Shown in pieces: positions 22,399-30,949 of a stretch of DNA of 64,000 bases. The notes below the pieces were generated by a model. The model saw nothing but the letters and a program-made list of their open reading frames with translations. It was not told the origin of the DNA and made no database searches. Location of the stretch: the NCBI GenBank assembly GCA_016713735.1, contig JADJOP010000007.1, forward strand, positions 186,001 to 250,000, given 5' to 3'. The position numbers and the translations under genes are program-made. Source of the stretch: Bryobacterales bacterium. GTDB lineage: Bacteria > Acidobacteriota > Terriglobia > Bryobacterales > Bryobacteraceae. The stretch's first letter is position 1, and every line of letters starts with the position of its first letter.

Positions 22399-23781
22399 TT
22401 GAACAAGCAAGCACCTGTAGCCGTCGTGGGAGGCGGCATCACCGGACTGAGCGCCGCGTATTACCTGAACCGCGCGGGCGTGGAGGTGACGCTCATCGAG
22501 CAGGCTCCCCGGCTGGGCGGGGTGATTACGACGGAGACGGTGGAGGGGTGTGTGATCGAGGGCGGGCCGGACAGCTTTCTGGCGGCCAAGCCGGCGGCGA
22601 TGGAGTTGATCCGCGAGCTGGGGATGGCCGATGAGGTGATCGGTTCGAACGACCACCAGCGGGTGACCTACATCCGGCGCGGGGGGCGGATGATTCCGCT
22701 GCCCGATGGGCTGATGATGATGGTGCCGACGCGGGTGATGCCGATGGCGATGAGTTCGCTGCTGGGCTGGGGAGCGAAGGCGCGGATGGGGCTGGAGTGG
22801 TTCCGCAAGCCGTCGCCGAGGAATGGCGACCGTTCGGTGGCCGAGTTCATTCGCGAGCATTACGGGCAGGAGACGGTGGATTACCTGGTGGAGCCGCTGC
22901 TGTCGGGCGTGTATGGGGGCGATCCGGAGCATTTGAGCGCGGCCAGTGTGCTGCCGCGGTTTGTGGAGTTTGAGACGAAATATGGGAGTCTCACGCGGGG
23001 GACGCTGATCGAGATGGCGCATGGCGGGGGGAAGCCGAAGGGGGCGGCGGGGGGCGCGAAGCCGCCGTTGTTCCGTACGCTGAAGCGGGGATTGGGTTCG
23101 CTGGCGACGGCGGTGGAGAGGGCGCTGGACCGGACGCGGGTGGTGCGCGGGGCGGTGGAGGCGGTGGAAGAGGGCCGGGTGCGGGTGAACGGGGAGTGGC
23201 TGGAGGCGGGTCACGTGGTGGTGGCCTGTCCGGCGCATGCGGCGGCAAAGCTGGTGGCGATTCCGGAGCTGGGGCAGATTGCGTATTCGTCGTCGATGAC
23301 GGTGGCCTTGGGCTATCGCAAGAGCAAGCTGAGCGGGTTGCCGCCGGGGTTTGGGTTTTTGATTCCGGCGCGGGAGCGGGGGCGGATGGTGGCCTGCACG
23401 TTTGTGGGGACGAAGTTCGCGCATCGCTGTCCGGAGGAGATGGGGCTGCTGCGTTGTTTCTTTGGCGGGGCGGGCGACCACGCGGTGCTGGATTTGGACG
23501 ACACGGCGGTGACGGCGCTGGCGAAGGCGGAGTTGCGGACGATTCTGGGGTTGGAAGCGGAGCCGGATTTTGTGCGCATCAGCCGCTGGCCGCGGTCGAT
23601 GGCGCAGTATACGGTGGGGCATGGGGAGCGGTTGAAGGCGATTCAGGCGGCGGCGGCGGGGATGCCGTGGCTGACGCTGGTGGGCAATGCGTACAACGGG
23701 ATTGGGATTCCGGATTGCATTGCGATGTCGCGGGCGGCGGCGGAGCGAATTGCGGCGGCAGGGGCGGCGGCGGGGCGGTAG
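22399..23781 (+). CDS. hemY: protoporphyrinogen oxidase (HemY/HemG type)
   Basis: A 460-residue FAD enzyme that oxidises protoporphyrinogen IX (or coproporphyrinogen III in coproheme pathways). The dinucleotide-binding motif is VAVVGGGITGLSAAYYLNRA, followed by LIEQAPRLGGVITTETVEG and GPDSFLAAKPAAMELIRELG. The C-terminal FAD segment is MPWLTLVGNAYNGIGIPDCI. The start appears to be TTG at 22399 with GGTAGGA about 10 nt upstream. A TAGACT at 22366-22371 could be a separate promoter, giving transcription independent of the sulfatase. A low-complexity Gly/Ala linker (PKGAAGGAKPPLF) lies near residue 215. Confidence 0.93.
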   Translation: MNKQAPVAVVGGGITGLSAAYYLNRAGVEVTLIEQAPRLGGVITTETVEGCVIEGGPDSFLAAKPAAMELIRELGMADEVIGSNDHQRVTYIRRGGRMIPLPDGLMMMVPTRVMPMAMSSLLGWGAKARMGLEWFRKPSPRNGDRSVAEFIREHYGQETVDYLVEPLLSGVYGGDPEHLSAASVLPRFVEFETKYGSLTRGTLIEMAHGGGKPKGAAGGAKPPLFRTLKRGLGSLATAVERALDRTRVVRGAVEAVEEGRVRVNGEWLEAGHVVVACPAHAAAKLVAIPELGQIAYSSSMTVALGYRKSKLSGLPPGFGFLIPARERGRMVACTFVGTKFAHRCPEEMGLLRCFFGGAGDHAVLDLDDTAVTALAKAELRTILGLEAEPDFVRISRWPRSMAQYTVGHGERLKAIQAAAAGMPWLTLVGNAYNGIGIPDCIAMSRAAAERIAAAGAAAGR

Positions 23782-23814
23782 GCGTTCTGTAATCCAGCAG
23801 ACAGTAGCTCATAC

Positions 23815-23904
23815 TTCCCTCTCTTTGTCCGAAATGACAGTCAATGGCCGGCGGGACACACCTGTTCCGGGCCGCAAGCAGACGGTTCTGTCTGAGAGAG
23901 GGAA
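23815..23904 (+). ncRNA. candidate structured RNA in a gene-free stretch
   Basis: The 473-nt gap 23782-24254 has no credible gene. Within it TTCCCTCTCT (23815-23824) and AGAGAGGGAA (23895-23904) form a perfect 10-bp closing stem. Enclosed are a hairpin with CAGAC/GTCTG arms (23879-23883, 23890-23894) abutting the closing stem, a GC-rich hairpin around 23846-23873, and a small TGTC/GACA hairpin (23826-23839). The result is a branched, multi-helix shape. I recognise no known riboswitch. GC-rich DNA folds easily, so this is a candidate only; the strand is uncertain. The remainder to 24254 is purine-rich with no pattern I can name. Confidence 0.3.
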
Positions 23905-24254
23905 CGAGGGGAGACCACAAGCCTGGGACTGCGGGAGGAGTGCGGGCAGATGGAAAGGCAGCTGGAGAGGCAGATGGAGCGAAGGAGAGGTTGCCGTGCC
24001 GCCGAAGGGTGGAAGGCCCGCGGAAGGGAGGCGGAGAAAGGGACATGTGGGCGAGCAGGAAGGCACTATCGCTGGCGGAGGCAGGGGGATGGGCGGCCGT
24101 TGCGGCGGGGTCTCCGTGTGGCTAGGGAAGCGGGTTGGTGGGCGGCTGTTCGACACGCAGAAGGATCCGCACGGGCAGGGGCCGCGGACGAACAGGTTGA
24201 TTGCGAGCACCGGCTTGCAAATCCAGGCTTCGGCGGAGGAGACAGGAGAGCGAG

Positions 24255-24668
24255 ATGAAGAGATGGATGGCGAGGGTCGTATGGGTGCTGGCGGCGGCCG
24301 TGCCGGTGTGGGCCGAGCTGGCCGTGGTGGCCAACGCCAGCGTCGGCGTGAACGAGATCTCGGCGGATGAATTGAAGCGGGTATTTTTGGGGGCGAAGAG
24401 TTCGTTGCAGGACGGCAGCGCGGTGGAGCCGGTGCTGATGCGCTCGGGCGCTGCGCACGATGCGTTTTTGAAGGACTACGTAGGCAAGACGGACGCGGCG
24501 CTGCGGAATCATTTCAAGAGCCTGGTGTTCACGGGCAGGGGATCGATGCCGAAGAGCTTTTCCACCGATGCCGATGTCGTGGCGTATGTGGCCAAGACGA
24601 AGGGGGCGATCGGGTATGTGGGCAATGCGGCGGCGGCAGCGGGCGTGAAGCGCCTGGCGGTGAAGTGA
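24255..24668 (+). CDS. PstS-like periplasmic phosphate-binding domain protein
   Basis: A 137-residue exported protein; start MKRWMARVVWVLAAAVPVWA with GGAGAG upstream. The mature part resembles the short PBP-like fragment of phosphate-binding proteins: VANASVGVNEISADELKRVF, LGAKSSLQDGSAVEPVLMRS, HFKSLVFTGRGSMPKSFSTD, and KTKGAIGYVGNAAAA. It is much shorter than full PstS (about 300 residues), and no ABC permease genes are near. It is 26 nt upstream of a chemoreceptor gene, so a role as ligand-binding partner in chemotaxis is a reasonable inference. Confidence 0.82.
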   Translation: MKRWMARVVWVLAAAVPVWAELAVVANASVGVNEISADELKRVFLGAKSSLQDGSAVEPVLMRSGAAHDAFLKDYVGKTDAALRNHFKSLVFTGRGSMPKSFSTDADVVAYVAKTKGAIGYVGNAAAAAGVKRLAVK

Positions 24669-24694
24669 GCTGAGGTTGGCAAGGAGAGAGAGAC

Positions 24695-26128
24695 ATGAAA
24701 CGTTTTGGCATTGCCGGGAAGATCTGGATGAGTATCGGGATCTTCATCACCGGTTTTCTAGCCTCGATCGTGCTGGGCCAGATTCAGGGTTATCAGACGG
24801 AGGGGAGGTTGCGAGCGACGGCGGAGTCGTTGTTTCCGGCCGCGCAGCGGAGCCAGGAGGCGGAGTCGGCATTTGCGCGGGCGATCAAGAGTTACCGCGA
24901 CGCGGTGATGCTGGAGGATGCGGCGGCGATGGAGGCCGGCGGGGCATCGATGGAGGAGGTGGTGAAGTCGCTGCGGGCGGTGGCGGCGCTGGAGGGCCTG
25001 GGCGATGGGCATGGCGAGGCGGCTGGGAGGTTGGCCACGGAGGTGGAGCGGCTGCGGACGGATTCGGCGGCGATCTACGGGCAGTTTCTCAAGGCGGCGG
25101 GCAACATCACCGATCAGATGATGCGGCAGAGCAAGGAGGTGGCGGCGCACAACGAGGCGGTGACGAAGGGTTTGGCCGGGTTGCGCGAGGGGCTGTCGAA
25201 GCAGTTGCGCGAGGATTTGAACGCCGAGGCGGCCAATTCGAGCCGGCAGCGGATGATCGGGCTGGCGGTGTTTCTGCTGACGATCGCGGTGGCGCTGGTG
25301 GTGGTGACGCTGACGATCCGGCGGTCGATCACGGGACCGGTATTCCACGTGGTGAAGGGCGTGCTGGACGCGGCTGATGAGGCGGCGTCGGCGTCGTCGC
25401 AGATGGCCAAATCGGGGCAGGTGGTGGCCCACGGGGCCAACGAGCAGGCGTCGTATTTGACCGAGACCTCGGCGTCGCTGGAGGAGATTGCGCAGCACAC
25501 GCGGGAGAACGCGGGGCGGGCGGCGTCGGCCGATGAGCTGATGCGGAACACGCGCTCGGTGGTGGAGCGGGCGGCGCGGGCGATGGAGGAGCTACGGGCG
25601 TCGATGGGTGAGATCTCGACGGCGTCGCACGAGGTGGCGGGCGTGTTGAAGACGATCGACGAGATTGCGTTCCACACGAACATCCTGGCGTTGAACGCGG
25701 CGGTGGAGGCGGCGCGGGCGGGTGAAAGCGGGGCCGGGTTCAGCGTGGTGGCCGATGAGGTGCGGGCGCTGGCGGCGCGGTCAGCCGAGGCGGCGCGCAA
25801 TTCGGCGACGTTGATTGAAGAGACGCTGGGCAAGGTGGAAGGCGGCGTGAAGCTGGTGGCCTCGGCGCATGGTTCGTTCCAGGAGATTTCCAAGGCCGTG
25901 GAGAGCGGCAGTTCGCTGGTGAGCGAGATTGCGGTGAACAACGAGAAGCAGTCAGAGGGCATCGGCCAGGTGAACGGGATGATGTCGCGCATGGAGGGCA
26001 TCACGCAGGGCAACGCGGCCAATGCGGAGGAGTCGGCTTCGGCGGCTTCGGCGATGACCGAGCAGGTGGAGCGGACGCGGCAGTACATCAACGAGCTGGC
26101 CGAGTTGATCGGCACGCGGTCGGCGTAG
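24695..26128 (+). CDS. methyl-accepting chemotaxis protein
   Basis: A 477-residue chemoreceptor. Transmembrane helix 1 lies at about 8-28 (KIWMSIGIFITGFLASIVLG), a helical periplasmic region of ~155 residues follows, and helix 2 is at about 186-207 (MIGLAVFLLTIAVALVVVTL). The cytoplasmic signalling domain is complete, with the hairpin tip EIAFHTNILALNAAVEAARA and GFSVVADEVRALAARSAEA. No CheA, CheW or CheR is in the window. Pairing with the PstS-like gene suggests sensing through a bound periplasmic protein. Glu/Gln pairs for methylation are likely in the flanking helices. Confidence 0.93.
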   Translation: MKRFGIAGKIWMSIGIFITGFLASIVLGQIQGYQTEGRLRATAESLFPAAQRSQEAESAFARAIKSYRDAVMLEDAAAMEAGGASMEEVVKSLRAVAALEGLGDGHGEAAGRLATEVERLRTDSAAIYGQFLKAAGNITDQMMRQSKEVAAHNEAVTKGLAGLREGLSKQLREDLNAEAANSSRQRMIGLAVFLLTIAVALVVVTLTIRRSITGPVFHVVKGVLDAADEAASASSQMAKSGQVVAHGANEQASYLTETSASLEEIAQHTRENAGRAASADELMRNTRSVVERAARAMEELRASMGEISTASHEVAGVLKTIDEIAFHTNILALNAAVEAARAGESGAGFSVVADEVRALAARSAEAARNSATLIEETLGKVEGGVKLVASAHGSFQEISKAVESGSSLVSEIAVNNEKQSEGIGQVNGMMSRMEGITQGNAANAEESASAASAMTEQVERTRQYINELAELIGTRSA

Positions 26129-26178
26129 TGAACCGCGAGCGTTGCGGAGCAGTGATGGCGGCCGTTGTGTGAGCCGGG

Positions 26179-27261
26179 CTAGCGGCGCTGTTCGCTGCGG
26201 GCCATGTCGTAGAGGGCCTTGATGTAGCCGAGCGAGTAGCTCCAGCCGGCGTAGCGGCCGCCCTTCATCTCCGGGACGTGGTCGGCGATGAGGTTGCCGC
26301 GGAAGTCAATTTCGACGAGGGTGCGCATGAGTTTTTTCATGTCGGTGTAGCCGTCGTCGACGTAGGTTGCGACGAAGTTGGGGATGGGGCCGGTGACGTT
26401 GCGGAAGTGGATCTTCCAGAGCTTGCCGAGCTTCTGGAATTCGCGGGCGGCCTCAAAGCAGTCGCGGCCCATGAACTTGCCGCCTTCCATCCAGGTGCCG
26501 CAGCAGAGGCAGACGCCGACGTTGGGGGAGCTGGCGATGTCGAGGGCCTTCATGTAGCCGTCGAAGTTGCCGAAGATGTTGCGGGGGACGCCGCCGAGTT
26601 CGGGCACGGGCGGGTCATCGGGGTGGATGCCGATGCGGATGCCGTTTTCTTCGGCGACGGGGACGACCTGTTTGATGAAGTAGGTGTAGTTTTCCCAGAT
26701 CTCTTCCTTGGAGTATTTGCGGCCGTGGGAGAGCGGAGCCTCGAACACCTTGCCGGCCCAGTGGCCTTTGGCGGTGTTCTGGTGGAAGGCGCGGGCGGAG
26801 GCGCCGCCGCGGGTGGTTTCGCGTTCGCTCGACCAGATGCCGTTGCCCATGTGGGCGTAGGTGGTGTAGGTGAGGCCGGCGGCGGAGAGGTCGCGGAGGA
26901 ACTGTTTGTATTCGGCGATTTTGGCGTCGCGGCCGGGGAGGTTGAGGGTGACCTCGGGCATGTTATGGACGCTGCCGTTGGAGATGTTCCAGACCTTGAG
27001 TCCGGCGGCGGCGGCTTTGGCGACGATGGCCTTATAGCTGGCGGCGTTGGCGGGGTTGGCGCCGCTGCCGACGTTGAGCCATTCGAGGCCCATTTGTTTG
27101 ACCCAGATGAGTTCGTCGTCGGGGAGGGAAGAGGAGGTTTGGAGGGAGATTTTGATGCCTGGGGTGAGCGGGGCGAGCGGTTTCTTCGCGGCCACGAGGG
27201 GCGTGGCGACGGCGGCGGCGGCGGCGGCCAGGAAGCCGCGGCGGGTGGGGATGACGGACAT
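26179..27261 (-). CDS. exported UxuA-like (mannonate dehydratase) TIM-barrel protein
   Basis: A 360-residue protein starting at 27261 with GAGGAG upstream. The N-terminus SVIPTRRGFLAAAAAAVATP is a twin-arginine signal. The rest is a xylose-isomerase-like TIM barrel with the mannonate dehydratase hallmark GIHPDDPPVPELGGVPR, a conserved CLCCGTWMEGG, and WKIHFRNVTGPIPNF. UxuA proteins dehydrate D-mannonate in the cytoplasm, so export is odd, and the substrate may differ. An upstream ATG at 27348 is in frame but lies before a non-signal segment. It is divergent from the DUF1549 gene with a 200-nt spacer in which I see no clear operator. Confidence 0.85.
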   Translation of the reverse strand: MSVIPTRRGFLAAAAAAVATPLVAAKKPLAPLTPGIKISLQTSSSLPDDELIWVKQMGLEWLNVGSGANPANAASYKAIVAKAAAAGLKVWNISNGSVHNMPEVTLNLPGRDAKIAEYKQFLRDLSAAGLTYTTYAHMGNGIWSSERETTRGGASARAFHQNTAKGHWAGKVFEAPLSHGRKYSKEEIWENYTYFIKQVVPVAEENGIRIGIHPDDPPVPELGGVPRNIFGNFDGYMKALDIASSPNVGVCLCCGTWMEGGKFMGRDCFEAAREFQKLGKLWKIHFRNVTGPIPNFVATYVDDGYTDMKKLMRTLVEIDFRGNLIADHVPEMKGGRYAGWSYSLGYIKALYDMARSEQRR

Positions 27262-27461
27262 GGGGATGCTCCTCACGGAAGTGTCGGTTCGGGGATAGTC
27301 TATGTCATCCGAGGGGGGTGATGGGGCGGCGGTGGTCCTGGACGGCATAGGTCGAGGATAGGATTTCCCTGAGCAAATCAGGAATCCACAGTCTTGATAT
27401 GCTGAGAGGGCTATCTAGCGGTGTCGGAAAGCGTCGCGAAGCCCGCTGGTGAGGAGGCGTT

Positions 27462-29357
27462 GTGGTGTCTCTTGGTGCGGTGAGGGGACGGCTGAAGGCC
27501 GTTGTCCCGTCGATTGTTCTTCTCTCGTTGTGTCTGGCGCAGGCCAGCTCTGTCTATACGGTGAACTGCACCTACACGCAGGACCCGGAGCAATATACGG
27601 AGCAGGATGCGCGGGCTCGCGAAGATGCGTTTCAGCGGGCGGCAAAGTTCGGCCTGAAGAGGGCCGTGGGCGAAGCGCCCAAGGCGGTGCCACCGGGGTC
27701 GATTCCGCGGCGCAACCTGATTGACGACGCGATCTTCGACAAGCTGCAGGAAGTGGGCGTGGACTCGGCTCCGCTGACCACGGACGAGGAGTTTCTGCGG
27801 CGCATCACGCTCGACCTGACGGGGCGGATTCCGACGCCGGAGCAGGTGCGGGCGTTTGTGGCGAATGAGGATCCGGACAAGCGCAACGTGGTGATCGACC
27901 AGTTGCTGTTCTCGCCGGAGTTCACACACAAGTGGACGATGTGGCTCGGCGACCTGCTGCAGAACACGCGCAACTCGGCGAACTTCTCGCGGCAGTTCCG
28001 CGGGCGCAACGCGATGTATGACTGGATGCGGGCGTCGATCACCGAAAACAAGCCTCTGAAGGACATTGTGTTTGAGGCCTTGACCGGGCGCGGGAATAAC
28101 TACGAGAGCGCGACGGGAGCGGCGAATTACGTATTGGGCGGCCTTTCGACGGGCCCGGCGCAGGACACCTACGACCTGATGATGACGCGCTCGGCGTCGA
28201 TGTTCCTCGGCATGGGGCACTATGACTGCCTGGTGTGCCACGACGGGCGGCGGCATTTGGATGTGTTGAGCGTGTGGGGCAAGTCGGCGACGCGGTTGGA
28301 TGCGTATCGCATGTCGGCGTTCTTTTCGCGGACGCGGCGGGCGCAGAACAACGACCGGGCGAGCGACTCGTACCAGAGCAACACGGTGACCGACGCCGGT
28401 AGTGGGACGTATGATCTGACGACGAATTTCGGCAACCGGCCGAACCGGACACCGATTGGGACGCTGCGCAACCTGACGCCGGAGTATCACTTCACGGGGG
28501 CCAAACCGGCCACGGCCGACTGGCGGGCGGCGTTTGCCGAGAACGTGATGACGGACCCGATGCTGGCGCGGAATTTCGTCAACCGGCTGTGGAAGTCGAT
28601 GTTCAACCACGGGCTGGTGGAGCCGGTAGACGGGTTGGATCCGGCGCGGCTCGACCCGAAGAATCCGCCGCCGGCTCCGTGGACGCTGCAGGCCTCGCAT
28701 CCGCAGTTGCTGGAGGACCTGGCGCAGCGGATGCGCGATGACAACTACAACCTGCGGGAGTATTTACGGTTGATCGCGCAGTCGTCGGCCTACCAGTTGA
28801 GCGCGCGCTATGACGGCGAGTGGGACCTGACGAAGGTGCCGCTGTTTGCCCGGCACTATCCCCGGCGGCTGATGGGCGAAGAGGTGCACGACGCGCTGCA
28901 GATGGCCACCGGGATCGTGGCGAACTACACGGTGGAGGGGTGGTCGGAGACGGCAAAGTGGGCGATGGAGCTGCCTGAGCCGGTGGAGCCGCGCTCCAAC
29001 GGCGGGGCCAACAACTTCATGAACACGTTTCTGCGAGGCAACCGCGACACCTTGGAGCGGCGCACGGCGGGGAGCATTCTGCAGCAACTGGCGCTGATGA
29101 ACGACGCACAGGTGATCAACCGCGTGCGGGTGACGGCCTCGCCCGTGCTGCGGCGGATCGCGGGCATTCCTGACAATGAGGCGGTCGTCGAGGAGATGTT
29201 CCTCACCTTCCTCGGCCGCAAACCGAGTGAGTATGAGAAGGGCAAGGCGCAGGAGTTCCTCAAGCGCTATGCGACAACGGCGGCGACGCGGAACACGTCG
29301 ATCGAGGATCTGGGGTGGGCCCTGGTGAACAAGGTCGAGTTCCTGTTCAGCTATTAG
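27462..29357 (+). CDS. exported DUF1549/DUF1553 protein with a CxxCH motif
   Basis: A 631-residue secreted protein of the planctomycete-cytochrome-associated group. A signal peptide (VPSIVLLSLCLAQASS) is followed by DUF1549 (NLIDDAIFDKLQEVGVDSAP, FLRRITLDLTGRIPTPEQVR) from about residue 85, and DUF1553 (FAENVMTDPMLARNFVNRLW, SHPQLLEDLAQRMRDDNYNL) to the end. YDCLVCHDG contains a CxxCH heme-like site. Start is GTG at 27462 or 27465 after GAGGAGG. The function is unknown; it is nearly always paired with DUF1501, which follows after 18 nt. Confidence 0.88.
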   Translation: MVSLGAVRGRLKAVVPSIVLLSLCLAQASSVYTVNCTYTQDPEQYTEQDARAREDAFQRAAKFGLKRAVGEAPKAVPPGSIPRRNLIDDAIFDKLQEVGVDSAPLTTDEEFLRRITLDLTGRIPTPEQVRAFVANEDPDKRNVVIDQLLFSPEFTHKWTMWLGDLLQNTRNSANFSRQFRGRNAMYDWMRASITENKPLKDIVFEALTGRGNNYESATGAANYVLGGLSTGPAQDTYDLMMTRSASMFLGMGHYDCLVCHDGRRHLDVLSVWGKSATRLDAYRMSAFFSRTRRAQNNDRASDSYQSNTVTDAGSGTYDLTTNFGNRPNRTPIGTLRNLTPEYHFTGAKPATADWRAAFAENVMTDPMLARNFVNRLWKSMFNHGLVEPVDGLDPARLDPKNPPPAPWTLQASHPQLLEDLAQRMRDDNYNLREYLRLIAQSSAYQLSARYDGEWDLTKVPLFARHYPRRLMGEEVHDALQMATGIVANYTVEGWSETAKWAMELPEPVEPRSNGGANNFMNTFLRGNRDTLERRTAGSILQQLALMNDAQVINRVRVTASPVLRRIAGIPDNEAVVEEMFLTFLGRKPSEYEKGKAQEFLKRYATTAATRNTSIEDLGWALVNKVEFLFSY

Positions 29358-29375
29358 AGGCGGGGAGAGACGACG

Positions 29376-30758
29376 ATGCGCGACCGATTTGGAATTGACT
29401 GGAGCGAGATGCCGGGGGTGCACCTGCTGCGGCGTCCCCATTTGACGCGGCGGTGGTTTTTCCGGCATGCGGCGTCGGCGGTGGGCGGCTACGCCTTGCT
29501 GCCGTCGCGGCCGATGGAGACCGTGGCGCAGGCGGCGGCGCAGCCGAAGGGCACGGCGAAGTATGTGGTGATGGTGAACATGACGGGCGGTCCGTCGCAC
29601 ATTGACACGTTTGATCTGAAGGAAGGGGCGTGGACGCCTTCGGCCTTCGAGCCGACGAGCTTCAACGGTGTGCGGTGGCCGCGCGGGCTGTTTCCGAAGC
29701 TGGCCGGGCAGTTGGAGTCGGCGGTGCTGGTGCGCAGCGTGCAGAGTTGGTCGGCTGTGCACGGGCTGAGCCAGGCGTGGATGCAGATTGGCCGCAATCC
29801 GGTGCCGTCGGTGAACAAGTATGCGCCGCATATCGGTTCGGTGGTGTCGCTGGAGCTTGCCGCTGAGACGGCGGACAAGCCGCTGCCGGCGTTCCTGTCG
29901 CTGAACTCGGGGAACGGTCCGGAAAACGGGTATCTGGCGCCGGAGCATGGGCCGTTTTATGTGAACCCTGGCGGCAACGGATTGGGCAACACGGCGCATC
30001 CGGCGGGTCCGGCGGCGTATGACCGGCGGTATGAACTGCTGATGCAGTTGGACGCCGAGGAGCGGGCGCTGCAGACGCTGGGGGCGGGCACGGCGGAGAT
30101 GGTGAGCTGGAACCTGGCGGCGCGGCGGCTGATGTACAACAGCGAGGTGGACGGGGCGTTCCGGTTCACGACCGAGGAGCGGGCGCGGTATGGCAATTCG
30201 GGCTTCGGCAATGCCTGCCTTGCGGCGCGGAACCTGTTGAAGGCGGGCCTGGGGCCGCGGTTCATTCAGATCAACATTGGCGGTTGGGACAACCACAACA
30301 ACATCTACACGGGGCCGTTCAACGCGGCCAACGCGGCCTCACTGGCGCGGCAGTTTGACGCCGGGCTGGCGACGCTGATGGAGGACCTGAAGGGCGCCGG
30401 GCTGTTTGACCAGACGCTGGTGTTGGCGCTGGGTGAGTTTGGACGGACGATCGGGGCGCTGAACACGACCTCAGGGCGCGACCACTTCCTGCAGCAGGCG
30501 GTGTTCATGGCGGGCGCGGGGATTCAGGGCGGCAGGGCAATTGGCAGCACGGACACGCAGGGCCGGGCGACGGCCGAGCCGGGCTGGAGCTACGCGCGCG
30601 ACATTCGCAGCGAGGATATCGAAGCGACGATCTATTCGGCGCTGGGGATCGATTGGACGAAGATCCGCTACGACTATCCGGCGGGACGCGGCTTTGAGTA
30701 TGTGCCGCGGGTGAACAACGAGGAGTTTTACTACCCGATTCACGAGTTGTGGGGGTAG
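29376..30758 (+). CDS. exported DUF1501 protein (alkaline phosphatase-like fold)
   Basis: A 460-residue partner of the upstream DUF1549/1553 protein. The N-terminus LTRRWFFRHAASAVGGYALL looks like a Tat signal preceded by a 27-residue extension. The domain carries VVMVNMTGGPSHIDTFDLKE, which resembles the metal-binding start of sulfatases, and later LALGEFGRTIGALNTTSGRD and YSALGIDWTK. Members are often mislabelled sulfatases, but there is no formylglycine motif. The role is unknown and presumed extracytoplasmic with the cognate DUF1549/1553. The two genes form one operon. Confidence 0.88.
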   Translation: MRDRFGIDWSEMPGVHLLRRPHLTRRWFFRHAASAVGGYALLPSRPMETVAQAAAQPKGTAKYVVMVNMTGGPSHIDTFDLKEGAWTPSAFEPTSFNGVRWPRGLFPKLAGQLESAVLVRSVQSWSAVHGLSQAWMQIGRNPVPSVNKYAPHIGSVVSLELAAETADKPLPAFLSLNSGNGPENGYLAPEHGPFYVNPGGNGLGNTAHPAGPAAYDRRYELLMQLDAEERALQTLGAGTAEMVSWNLAARRLMYNSEVDGAFRFTTEERARYGNSGFGNACLAARNLLKAGLGPRFIQINIGGWDNHNNIYTGPFNAANAASLARQFDAGLATLMEDLKGAGLFDQTLVLALGEFGRTIGALNTTSGRDHFLQQAVFMAGAGIQGGRAIGSTDTQGRATAEPGWSYARDIRSEDIEATIYSALGIDWTKIRYDYPAGRGFEYVPRVNNEEFYYPIHELWG

Positions 30759-30784
30759 GCGGGGCTTGGGAGCGTACCAGGCTC

Positions 30785-30806
30785 CGCTCCCTTACGGTCG
30801 CGGCTC
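30785..30806 (+). repeat. REP-like palindromic element, copy 2
   Basis: CGCTCCCTTACGGTCGCGGC followed by TC lies in the 191-nt gap between the DUF1501 gene and the methyltransferase gene. CCGC (30784-30787) can pair with GCGG at the 3' side around a CTTAC loop. It shares the CTTACG and CGCGGCTC core with copies at 3980 and 48309. Nothing else was recognised in this gap. Confidence 0.5.
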
Positions 30807-30949
30807 ATCTCGGTTTGCGTTTGTGAGGGGTCTCGTGTGTTCGTTTCGGGGCGGGGGCGTGTGCATGCACTTAGGGGTGTGCGGGAGAGCAGAGTTGCGC
30901 TGAGACTGCGCGCTTGCGTAGTGGTGGGGGCTGCGGGCTGGGGAGCTGA

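Noticed and set aside
24203..24222. Possible sigma-54 promoter (GAGCACCGGCTTGC) upstream of the PstS-like gene
   Set aside because: The -24 and -12 elements are one base too close and the -24 GG is missing.
23687..24370. Open frames of 60-230 codons in the hemY-PstS gap
   Set aside because: Arg/Gly-rich translations, no ribosome-binding site, no domain; they extend into flanking genes in other frames.
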